7,623 nucleotides of DNA from positions 1 to 7,623 of the forward strand of contig JAEWNN010000145.1 in the NCBI GenBank assembly GCA_023457035.1, written 5' to 3'. This document shows positions 1-5,607 of this stretch, piece after piece. Under the pieces are notes generated by a model. The model was not told where the DNA came from and did not search any database. It saw only the letters and a list, made by a program, of their open reading frames with translations. A program made the translations under genes and the position numbers. This stretch comes from Verrucomicrobiota bacterium (GTDB lineage: Bacteria > Verrucomicrobiota > Verrucomicrobiia > Opitutales > Opitutaceae). Position 1 is the stretch's first letter, and every line of letters begins with the position of its first letter.

Positions 1-28
1 TGCGGCGGCGCAGGCCGGACTGCACGCC

Positions 29-1615
29 GTGGCCGGCGACGCCGCCGCAGCGAACCGGGTGGCGGAGTCGGCGGGCACGGCCCTGTACTTCGCGTTGGCG
101 GAGGCCTCGCGCACGGACTCGCCGGCGGGCGCGGGGGAGTGGCGGCGGTTTTCGCTGCGCGAGATGGCGGAACTTGCCGCGGCCGGGGCCCTGGCTCCGG
201 AGTTGGCGGCGGTGGTGCCGGCGGTGCGAGCCGAGGCGATCCGCATCCCCTACCTCAACCACCGGGAAAACGACTACATCTACCGCTTCCGGACCGAGCA
301 GCAGCGCAACCGCTCCGTCTACCGCCTCGACGCCGGCGCGAGCCGGCTCTACCAGAGCGCGCTGTGCGAGGCGATCAAGCGGCTCAAGCGCACGAAGGAG
401 CGCAGCTCCGCCGCGCCCGCCGTGCTCGATTTCGGCCCGGTCAGCTACGTGCTGCCCAGCCATTTCGGCTTCTGTCTCGGCGTGCAGAACGCCATCGAGC
501 GCGCGTACGAGACGATCGCGGAGAACCCCGGCCGCCGCGTCTTCATGCTCAGCGAGCTGATCCACAACCCGTTCGTCAACGAGGACCTCCTCGCCCGCGG
601 GTTGCGGTTTCTCCAGAGCGACAAGGGCCGGCCGCTGACCGACCCCGCGAACGGTCGCCCGCTCTGGGACGACCTGCGGCGCGGCGACATCGTGATCATC
701 CCGGCCTTCGGTGCCACCGACGACGACAAGCGACGGCTGATCGAACGCGGGCTCGAGCTCAACCGCCACGACGCCACCTGCATGCTGGTGGAGAAGGTGT
801 GGAAGGCGGCGCGCCGCTACGGAAGGCTTGGATACACCGTCATCATCCACGGCAAGCACGAGCACGAGGAGACCAAGGCGACCTTCTCGAACTCCGCGAT
901 CTTTGCGCCGTCGCTGATCATCCGCAATGCCGCCGAGGCCGAGCAGCTCGCGGCGGTGGTGCGGGCGGAGTCGCCGGCCGCCGCCCGGGCCCTCTTCGCC
1001 GCGGCGTTCGCCGGGCGGCACACGCCGGGCTTCGACCCGGTGCGCGACCTCGCCCGGGTGGCGGTCGTCAACCAGACGACGTTGCTGCGCAACGAGACGC
1101 TGCGGATCATCGATCTGCTCGAGGGCGCCTACGCGGCGCGGTTCGGGGCGGCCCGGGTGGCGGAACATCTCTTCTCGGAGAGCCGGGGCGACACGCTCTG
1201 CTATGCCACCCAGGTCAACCAGGACGCGCTGGTCCGCGCGCTGGCCGGGCCGCTCGACGCGGCGCTGGTCGTGGGCGGCAAGAATAGTTCGAATACGTTC
1301 CAGCTCTTCCGCCTCTGCGAGCAGCAGCTCGGCGAGCGGGCGTACTACATCCAGTCGGAGCGCGACCTCATCGGTCCCGCGGCCGTGGACCATTTCGTCT
1401 TCCCCCACCAGCCCGGCGATCCGCGCGGGGGACGGGTGGAGCGCCGCCGGTTCCTCGAACCCGGCCGCCCGCAGCGGCTGTTGATCACCGGTGGAGCCTC
1501 GTGCCCCGATGGACTGATCCAGCAGGTGGTGGCGCGGATCAACTCGTTCTTCCCGGCCGATTCGCTCCGGCCGGTCGAGCAGGTGCTCGCCGAGTTGGAG
1601 GCTGCGGGGGCGTGA
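29..1615 (+). CDS. ispH: 4-hydroxy-3-methylbut-2-enyl diphosphate reductase (IspH/LytB), long plant/cyanobacterial-type form
   Basis: IspH reduces HMBPP to IPP and DMAPP, the last step of the MEP isoprenoid pathway, using a [4Fe-4S] cluster in the cytoplasm. All three cluster cysteines are visible: C149 (GFCLGV), C251 (DATCMLV) and C391 (TLCYATQVNQ). Substrate-site motifs are also present: H179 (SELIHNPFVN), H279/E281 (HGKHEHEET), T350-T351 (NQTT), KNSSN at 418-422 and S491 (GGASCPDG). PAFGA replaces the SAHG histidine motif of E. coli IspH, as in plant and cyanobacterial enzymes. The catalytic part spans about residues 138-520. Residues 65-137 resemble the N-terminal arm of long IspH proteins; residues 1-64 I do not recognise. 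The GTG at 29 is only a formal start, because the frame is open to base 2 and the gene may begin outside the window. An internal ATG at 164 (M46) is an alternative. The ortholog call is very secure; the start is not. Confidence 0.96.
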   Translation: MAGDAAAANRVAESAGTALYFALAEASRTDSPAGAGEWRRFSLREMAELAAAGALAPELAAVVPAVRAEAIRIPYLNHRENDYIYRFRTEQQRNRSVYRLDAGASRLYQSALCEAIKRLKRTKERSSAAPAVLDFGPVSYVLPSHFGFCLGVQNAIERAYETIAENPGRRVFMLSELIHNPFVNEDLLARGLRFLQSDKGRPLTDPANGRPLWDDLRRGDIVIIPAFGATDDDKRRLIERGLELNRHDATCMLVEKVWKAARRYGRLGYTVIIHGKHEHEETKATFSNSAIFAPSLIIRNAAEAEQLAAVVRAESPAAARALFAAAFAGRHTPGFDPVRDLARVAVVNQTTLLRNETLRIIDLLEGAYAARFGAARVAEHLFSESRGDTLCYATQVNQDALVRALAGPLDAALVVGGKNSSNTFQLFRLCEQQLGERAYYIQSERDLIGPAAVDHFVFPHQPGDPRGGRVERRRFLEPGRPQRLLITGGASCPDGLIQQVVARINSFFPADSLRPVEQVLAELEAAGA

Positions 1616-1650
1616 GGGACGGGGGGGGCGCGCGAGCCGCGGGGCGGTGC

Positions 1651-1691
1651 CACCGGCCAGCAGTCGTGCTGAAGGTGTGCCGCCGCCGGTG
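1651..1691 (+). terminator. Nested inverted repeat after ispH, possible factor-dependent terminator or mRNA 3' structure
   Basis: CACCGGC (1651-1657) pairs with GCCGGTG (1685-1691). Stacked directly inside on the left arm, CAGCA (1658-1662) pairs with TGCTG (1667-1671) around a GTCG loop. The right arm carries a 13-nt bulge (1672-1684). No T-tract follows, so it is not a classical intrinsic terminator. It begins 36 nt after the ispH stop and lies before msrA. It could end the ispH transcript, protect the mRNA, or be a chance product of high GC. Confidence 0.3.
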
Positions 1692-1757
1692 TGGGTCGGG
1701 CTACAACTCCGGCCCCCGGTTTGCGGCGCGTGCGCGTGCGCGGATCGTGCGGCCCGC

Positions 1758-2378
1758 ATGCCTGCGCTTCCGTTCCCGCTCAACCCCGCGCTCCTCGCAC
1801 TGCTCCTGCTCGGCACCGCCATGAACGCCACCGCCACCCCCGCTGCACATCCCGCCGCCCCCGCCGCGGCCACGCCCGTCTCCGCCTATTTCGGTGGCGG
1901 CTGCTTCTGGTGCCTGGAGGCGTACTTCGAGACGCTCCCCGGAGTCGTGGCGGTTGTCTCCGGATATGCCGGCGGCCGGACGGCGCAGCCGACCTATCGC
2001 GAGGTCTGCACCGGCACCACGGGGCACGCGGAGGTGGTGCGGATCGATTTCGATCCGGCGCAGACCTCCTACGACGCGCTGCTGGTGAAGTTCTGGCTCG
2101 TGCACGATCCGACCTCGCTCAACCGCCAGGGCCCGGACGAGGGCCCGCAGTACCGCTCGATCATCCTGTATGCCGACGAGGCGCAGCGCCGGGCGGCGGA
2201 GCAGGCCCGGGACAACTTGCAGCAGCGGCTGGCGGACCGGGTGGTCACCGAGATCGTGCCGCTGGGAAAGTTTTTCGAGGCCGAGGAGTACCATCAGGAC
2301 TACTACCGGCGCAACCCGGGCCAGGGCTATTGCCGGATGGTGATCGCCCCGAAGCTCCGGAAACTCGGAGTGAAGTAG
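1758..2378 (+). CDS. msrA: Peptide-methionine (S)-S-oxide reductase MsrA, probably exported
   Basis: MsrA reduces methionine-S-sulfoxide in oxidised proteins back to methionine. The catalytic motif GGGCFWC lies at residues 46-52, with C49 as the sulfenic-acid cysteine and C52 nearby. Family hallmarks follow: GYAGG, GTTGHAEVV, HDPTSLNRQGPDEGPQYRS and a C-terminal HQDYYRRNPGQGYC whose C192 is the likely resolving cysteine. The ATG at 1758 gives 206 aa. Its first 26 residues form a hydrophobic stretch (LNPALLALLLLGTAM), then an Ala/Pro-rich linker reaching the domain at about residue 42, so a signal peptide and periplasmic location are likely. The predicted signal lacks a basic residue at its start. 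Starting at 1821 would remove the signal and give 185 aa; an in-frame GTG at 1647 would add 37 residues including arginines. No ribosome-binding site helps choose. It lies 142 nt after ispH in the same direction, so co-transcription is possible but unproven. Confidence 0.94.
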   Translation: MPALPFPLNPALLALLLLGTAMNATATPAAHPAAPAAATPVSAYFGGGCFWCLEAYFETLPGVVAVVSGYAGGRTAQPTYREVCTGTTGHAEVVRIDFDPAQTSYDALLVKFWLVHDPTSLNRQGPDEGPQYRSIILYADEAQRRAAEQARDNLQQRLADRVVTEIVPLGKFFEAEEYHQDYYRRNPGQGYCRMVIAPKLRKLGVK

Positions 2379-2381
2379 GCT

Positions 2382-2400
2382 GCGGGGCCCGCCGGCCCGC
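2382..2400. terminator. GC hairpin between convergent msrA and glycosyltransferase genes
   Basis: GGGCC (2385-2389) and GGCCC (2394-2398) form a perfect 5-bp stem around a CGCC loop. Two more pairs (2382-2383 with 2399-2400) extend it past a bulged G at 2384. It fills most of the 36-nt gap between two convergent stop codons, where a bidirectional terminator is expected. No T-run occurs on either side, so the call is weak. Confidence 0.3.
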
Positions 2401-2414
2401 GCTCGGCGACGGCA

Positions 2415-3431
2415 TCAGGCGACCATCAGGAAGTCGCGGCCCTCGATGCGGCCCTGCGTGCGAAGTTCGGCACGGATGATCTCGCGGGCGCCGCGGGTGC
2501 CGACCGCTCCGAGCACGAAGCACTCGCCCGCCGGGGGCACCGAATCGGGGGAGTACACCGGCAGGCCGCCGATGCGCGTGCCGATCTTGCGGGGCGCGAT
2601 GTCGACATAGCCGGCGAGGCTGATGCCGTGCTCGGCGAGGGTGGCGAAGCGGCGTCGGGTGGGCTTGCCGGAGCCGCGCAGGAGGAGCGGCCGCGCCGGG
2701 TCGACGTGGGTGCGGAGCCAGCGTGCGAGGTAGTGGCACTTGCAGGCCGCGAAGGCGGCGTCGGCGTAATCGGGGTGGGTGCGCGAGAGGCGGCCGGGCG
2801 GGTCATGCCAGACGACGAGCGGCGTGGGCAGCTTCGCGAAGCGCACGCCGGCCTCCAGCCACCGTAGCCATAGTTCGTAGTCCTCGGGCCAGCCGGTGGC
2901 GCGGTAGCCGCCGTGCGCGGCGATGAGCTCCCGGCGGAACATCACCGACGGATGGGCGACGGGCGACTCCACGAAACGGTTGAGCGCGATCTCCTCGGGC
3001 GTGAGGAGCGTGTTGGTCCATTCGACGTGGAGCGCGTAGCCACGGCCTGCGACCGGGTCGCCGCCGAAGACGACGCGGGTGGCGCAGACTCCGATCTCCG
3101 GATGCGCGGCGAGAAACGCGACCTGTTGGGCGAAACGCTCCGGGCGGCATTCATCGTCGGCATCGAGTCGGGCGACGAGCGGGGCGCGGGCTGCGGCGAG
3201 GCCGGCCGCGAGCGCGGCCACGAGCCCGGCGGGCGGTGTCGTCAACACGCGGATGCGCGAGTCGGTGGTCGCGGCGGCGGCGAGGATGGCCGGGGTGGCG
3301 TCGTCCGAGCCGTCGTCGATGGCGAGCAGCTCCCAGTCGGCGAGCGACTGGGAGCGCACGGAGGCGAGCGCGCGGCCGAGCGTGGCGGCGGCGTTGCGGA
3401 CGGGGAGGACGACGGAGACGGCGGGCGCCAT
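2415..3431 (-). CDS. Family 2 glycosyltransferase with an extra C-terminal nucleotide-binding-like domain
   Basis: The protein has 338 aa. Residues 1-245 are a GT-A fold glycosyltransferase, which transfers a sugar from an activated nucleotide donor; acceptor and sugar cannot be read from sequence. Visible motifs are VSVVLPVRN at 5-13, the IDDGSDDAT donor-binding loop with D39-D40, the metal-binding DXD-type site DADD at 90-93, HPSVMFRR at 160-167 and PEDYELWLRW at 182-191, where the acidic pair is the usual catalytic-base region. Residues about 248-338 form a second domain: a strand leading to GSGKPTRR (253-260), then YVDIAPRKIG, GGLPVYSPD and GAVGTRGAREIIRAEL, a Rossmann-like pattern seen in sugar-modifying enzymes. 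There is no transmembrane segment. The ATG at 3431 is chosen because the fold begins there; the frame continues upstream only as a shadow of the neighbouring gene. It starts 17 nt after the AIM24-family stop, so it is probably co-transcribed. No Shine-Dalgarno sequence is visible. Confidence 0.9.
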   Translation of the reverse strand: MAPAVSVVLPVRNAAATLGRALASVRSQSLADWELLAIDDGSDDATPAILAAAATTDSRIRVLTTPPAGLVAALAAGLAAARAPLVARLDADDECRPERFAQQVAFLAAHPEIGVCATRVVFGGDPVAGRGYALHVEWTNTLLTPEEIALNRFVESPVAHPSVMFRRELIAAHGGYRATGWPEDYELWLRWLEAGVRFAKLPTPLVVWHDPPGRLSRTHPDYADAAFAACKCHYLARWLRTHVDPARPLLLRGSGKPTRRRFATLAEHGISLAGYVDIAPRKIGTRIGGLPVYSPDSVPPAGECFVLGAVGTRGAREIIRAELRTQGRIEGRDFLMVA

Positions 3432-3448
3432 GGGGCGGCGGGGCCGCG

Positions 3449-4246
3449 TCAGGAGTTGTCGCCGTCGAGCATGCGGCCGAGGCCGCCGAGCACGGAGCCC
3501 TCCTCGCGGCGCCCGCGGCCCTTGGCGGAGGCGGCGAACATGCGATCGGCGAGGCGGCTGAAAGGCAGGGACTGGAGCCACACGCGGCCGGGGCCCTGGA
3601 GGGTGGCGAAGAACAGACCCTCGCCGCCGAAGAGGGCGGACTTGATGCCGCCGACGAACTGCACGTCGAACGCGACGGAGGGCTGGAAGCCGACGATGCA
3701 GCCGGTGTCGACGCGCAGCATTTCGCCGGGGGCGAGCGCGCGTTCGACGACGGTGCCGCCGGCGTGCATGAAGCACCAGCCGTCGCCGGAAAGCCGTTGC
3801 ATGATGAAGCCTTCGCCGCCGAAGAGGCCGGCGCCGATCTTCTTGTTGAAGGCGATGTCGACGCTCACGCCCTTGGCGGCGCACAGGAACGAGTCCTTCT
3901 GGGCGATGATGGTGCCGCCAATCTCGGCGAGGTGCAGGGGCACGATCTTGCCCGGGTAGGGGGCGCCGAAGGCGACGCGGCGTTTCGCGACCGAGCGGTT
4001 GTGGTAGACCGTCATGAAGAGGGACTCGCCGGTGAGCAGGCGTTTGCCGGCGCCGAGCAGCGAGCCGAGGAGGCCGGTGTTCTGCTGGGAGCCGTCGCCG
4101 AAGATGGTCTGCATCTCGATGCCGTCCTCCATGAACATCATGCCGCCGGCCTCGGCGAGGGCGGCTTCGTTGGGGTCGAGTTCCACCTCGACGAACTGCA
4201 GGTCGTCGCCGTGGATCTTGTAGTCGATTTCGTGCATTGCGGGCAT
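3449..4246 (-). CDS. TIGR00266/AIM24 family protein
   Basis: This 265-aa protein matches the widespread TIGR00266 (AIM24-like) family across its whole length. The biochemical role of the bacterial members is not established; mitochondrial AIM24 is linked to inner-membrane organisation. Recognisable blocks are AEAGGMMFMEDGI (31-43), LLTGESLFMTVYHN (70-83), APYPGKIVPL (95-104), QKDSFLCAAKGVSVDIAF (116-133), VDTGCIVGF (179-187) and GPGRVWLQSLPFSRLADR (218-235). LFGGEG occurs twice (141-146 and 205-210), each followed by a hydrophobic strand, consistent with the internally repeated beta fold of this family. There is no signal peptide or membrane helix; the last 25 residues are charged and glycine-rich. 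I chose the ATG at 4246; a second ATG at 4237 would give 262 aa starting MHEIDYKI, equally plausible. Neither has a Shine-Dalgarno sequence. It lies between the DUF5069 gene (67 nt upstream) and the glycosyltransferase (17 nt downstream). Confidence 0.93.
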   Translation of the reverse strand: MPAMHEIDYKIHGDDLQFVEVELDPNEAALAEAGGMMFMEDGIEMQTIFGDGSQQNTGLLGSLLGAGKRLLTGESLFMTVYHNRSVAKRRVAFGAPYPGKIVPLHLAEIGGTIIAQKDSFLCAAKGVSVDIAFNKKIGAGLFGGEGFIMQRLSGDGWCFMHAGGTVVERALAPGEMLRVDTGCIVGFQPSVAFDVQFVGGIKSALFGGEGLFFATLQGPGRVWLQSLPFSRLADRMFAASAKGRGRREEGSVLGGLGRMLDGDNS

Positions 4247-4313
4247 GGTGGTGCGAAGGGTTGCGGAGGGGAGCACACCGGCGGGGCCGGAAAGTTGCGA
4301 AGAAGTCTGGGGC

Positions 4314-4763
4314 TCAGTCGCAGCGGCGCCCGAGCGGCCGGCCTTCGTCGGCCTCGATCAGGTCGAACATCGTCTCGGCGCCGCAGCCCGACAGGCCGTA
4401 CTCGGCCGTGCGGAGGCGGACGCGTTCGCTGACCTCGTCGCGCCAACCGAGCTTGGCCATGTAGGCGTTCCAGATCGTGCACTCCTCGTCGGAGCGCGGC
4501 GTGCCCTGGGTGTGCGCCCAGGCGAGGAGTTCCTCGTCGGTGCCGCCCTGGAGGGTGCGGGCGGCGAGGTCGGCATGCCGGACGCCGAGGAAGCGGCAGC
4601 AGCGGGCGTCGAACACGCGCGGGCTGTCCTCGCCGAGGTTGGCGACGTAGTCCGGCGGGAGCCGGCCGGCGGCGTGGAGCCGGATCTTGTCGAGCATGCG
4701 GCCGAAATAGACGAGACGGCCGACCTTGTCGTAGGGGGAGCGGAGACCGGGGACGGGTGTCAT
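4314..4763 (-). CDS. DUF5069 domain protein
   Basis: This small 149-aa, probably cytoplasmic protein fits DUF5069, a family of unknown function that I associate mainly with Verrucomicrobiota. Hallmarks seen are RSPYDKVG (8-15), YFGRMLDKIRLHAAG (19-33), the adjacent-cysteine motif CCRFLGV (55-61), GGTDEELLAWA (73-83), IWNAYMAKLGWRDEVSER (97-114) and a C-terminal FDLIEADEGR (133-142). The domain fills the whole protein. It has no signal peptide or membrane segment. The ATG at 4763 is chosen because the conserved SPYD block begins eight residues later; the 38-residue upstream extension of the open frame is Pro/Arg-rich and looks non-coding. The preceding bases are C-rich with no Shine-Dalgarno sequence. 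It is probably the first gene of a leftward operon with the AIM24-family and glycosyltransferase genes. Function unknown; family assignment fairly secure. Confidence 0.88.
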   Translation of the reverse strand: MTPVPGLRSPYDKVGRLVYFGRMLDKIRLHAAGRLPPDYVANLGEDSPRVFDARCCRFLGVRHADLAARTLQGGTDEELLAWAHTQGTPRSDEECTIWNAYMAKLGWRDEVSERVRLRTAEYGLSGCGAETMFDLIEADEGRPLGRRCD

Positions 4764-5109
4764 GGCGGAGGGGGAACGGCAGGGCTGGTGCCGCGGCCGC
4801 GCCCCGGGTGGTGGCACGTGGGCCCGCGGCGCCGGGCGATCGGTCGTCGAGAATGCGATGGGCCGCGCGGCTGGCAACTGCTTGTCGAATGCGGGGGCCG
4901 ACGCGGCCGGGGGCGGGGCCGCGTTGACATTCCTCGCCGGAGACGGAAACGCGATTGCCCTCGGGCGCAGGAACGCTTTGCTCGGCCCATCCGATGATGG
5001 CCCCGGTCACCCCTTCAGTCCGGCCCGCACCGTCACCCGCGTCGCCGGGTTTGTCGCTGGTGCGTCCTGCGCTGCGGGCGCCCCGGTCCGATCCGTCCAC
5101 CTCCTTACC
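4764..5109. promoter_or_regulatory. 346-nt divergent intergenic region between the DUF5069 and receiver genes
   Basis: The region separates two divergent starts, so it should hold promoters in both directions. A perfect -35 consensus TTGACA lies at 4924-4929 on the forward strand, but the bases 15-19 nt downstream (GGAAACGCG region) are a poor -10 element. Other visible marks are CGCGGCCGCG at 4792-4801, flanked by GTGCC (4788-4792) and GGCAC (4813-4817), and CACGTG at 4815-4820. Open frames run across it on both strands, but their translations are Arg/Pro/Gly-rich and match nothing I know. No tRNA-like or riboswitch-like pattern was recognised. Confidence 0.35.
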
Positions 5110-5499
5110 ATGCGGAAACTGATACTTTGCGTCGAAGACGAGCACTTGGCGGCCGAGGCGGTGCGGCGCGCGCTCGGTTATGCGGGCTACGAGGTGCAGG
5201 TGGCGCCGACCGCCGCCGCGGCGCTGGAGGCGATGCAGCAGCGCCGGCCCGACCTCGTCCTGCTCGATCTCCTGTTGCCGGATGTGAACGGATACAGCTT
5301 CATCGACCTGTTGCGCGACCATGGCGACTTGGACCGGGTCCCGATCGTGATCGTCAGCGGGTGCGCCTCGCCGGAGGCGCAGAGCCTCGGGCGCGAGCTG
5401 GGGGCGCGGGCGTATCTGGTGAAGCCGTTCACGGCGCAGGAGCTGATCGGGTGCGTGAACTGCGTGCTGGGCGCCGAGGCGAAGTCGGGGACCCACTGA
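5110..5499 (+). CDS. Stand-alone CheY-like response regulator receiver
   Basis: The protein has 129 aa and consists of a single receiver domain, which is phosphorylated on an aspartate by a histidine kinase and then changes partner binding. The standard residues are all present: acidic pocket E9-D10-E11 (CVEDE), phospho-acceptor D53 (LVLLDLLLPD), switch S83 (PIVIVSG), Y102 and K105 (AYLVKPF). There is no DNA-binding or enzymatic output domain; the protein ends about 20 residues after the KPF motif, so it acts through protein contacts or in a phosphorelay. No kinase gene is in the window, making it an orphan here. The ATG at 5110 is chosen because the first beta strand (KLILCVED) starts at once; the open frame upstream is low-complexity and unlikely to be coding. 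No Shine-Dalgarno sequence precedes it; the leader instead reads CACCTCCTTA (5098-5107). Specific pathway unknown. Confidence 0.94.
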   Translation: MRKLILCVEDEHLAAEAVRRALGYAGYEVQVAPTAAAALEAMQQRRPDLVLLDLLLPDVNGYSFIDLLRDHGDLDRVPIVIVSGCASPEAQSLGRELGARAYLVKPFTAQELIGCVNCVLGAEAKSGTH

Positions 5500-5527
5500 G
5501 GCGCGAGTGGCGGAACGAGTCCTGGCC

Positions 5528-5556
5528 GGACTGGACCCTCCGAGTCCCCTCCTTTT
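5528..5556 (+). terminator. Weak intrinsic-terminator-like hairpin after the receiver gene
   Basis: GGACT (5528-5532) pairs with AGTCC (5543-5547), and GG (5533-5534) with CC (5540-5541) around ACCCT with one bulged G. A short T-run (5553-5556) follows after a few Cs. It is 29 nt after the receiver stop and before the convergent lipoprotein stop. An additional upstream AGTCC (5518-5522) could compete for the same GGACT arm. The stem is short and the T-run has four bases, so the call is modest. Confidence 0.4.
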
Positions 5557-5607
5557 GTCGGCGGGCGAAGACACGGGCGGTGTCCCCCTCCGCGGCGACG
5601 CGGGCCG

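Noticed and set aside
1283..1300. tRNA T-loop-like string AGTTCGAAT
   Set aside because: It is the codon run of the conserved IspH KNSSN motif; no acceptor or anticodon arms surround it.
1725..1742. GCGTGC tandem repeat
   Set aside because: Only about two to three imperfect copies in GC-rich intergenic DNA; too short to support a repeat element.
1647..1757. 37-residue upstream extension of MsrA from a GTG
   Set aside because: The segment is Pro/Cys/Arg-rich and unlike MsrA proteins; the ATG at 1758 starts a plausible leader. Kept only as an alternative.
5090..5107. TAAGGAGGTG on the reverse strand, a textbook Shine-Dalgarno sequence
   Set aside because: No ATG, GTG or TTG lies 5-10 nt downstream on that strand, and the following frame is not a recognisable protein.
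4762..5109. In-frame N-terminal extension of the receiver from an ATG at 4762
   Set aside because: The 116 extra residues are Gly/Ala/Arg-rich, match no domain and would overlap the DUF5069 start codon. The receiver fold starts exactly at 5110.
4138..5574. Reverse-strand open frame across the receiver gene, the divergent region and the DUF5069 gene
   Set aside because: The translation is Arg/Pro/Ala-rich without recognisable domains and lies opposite or out of frame with well supported genes.
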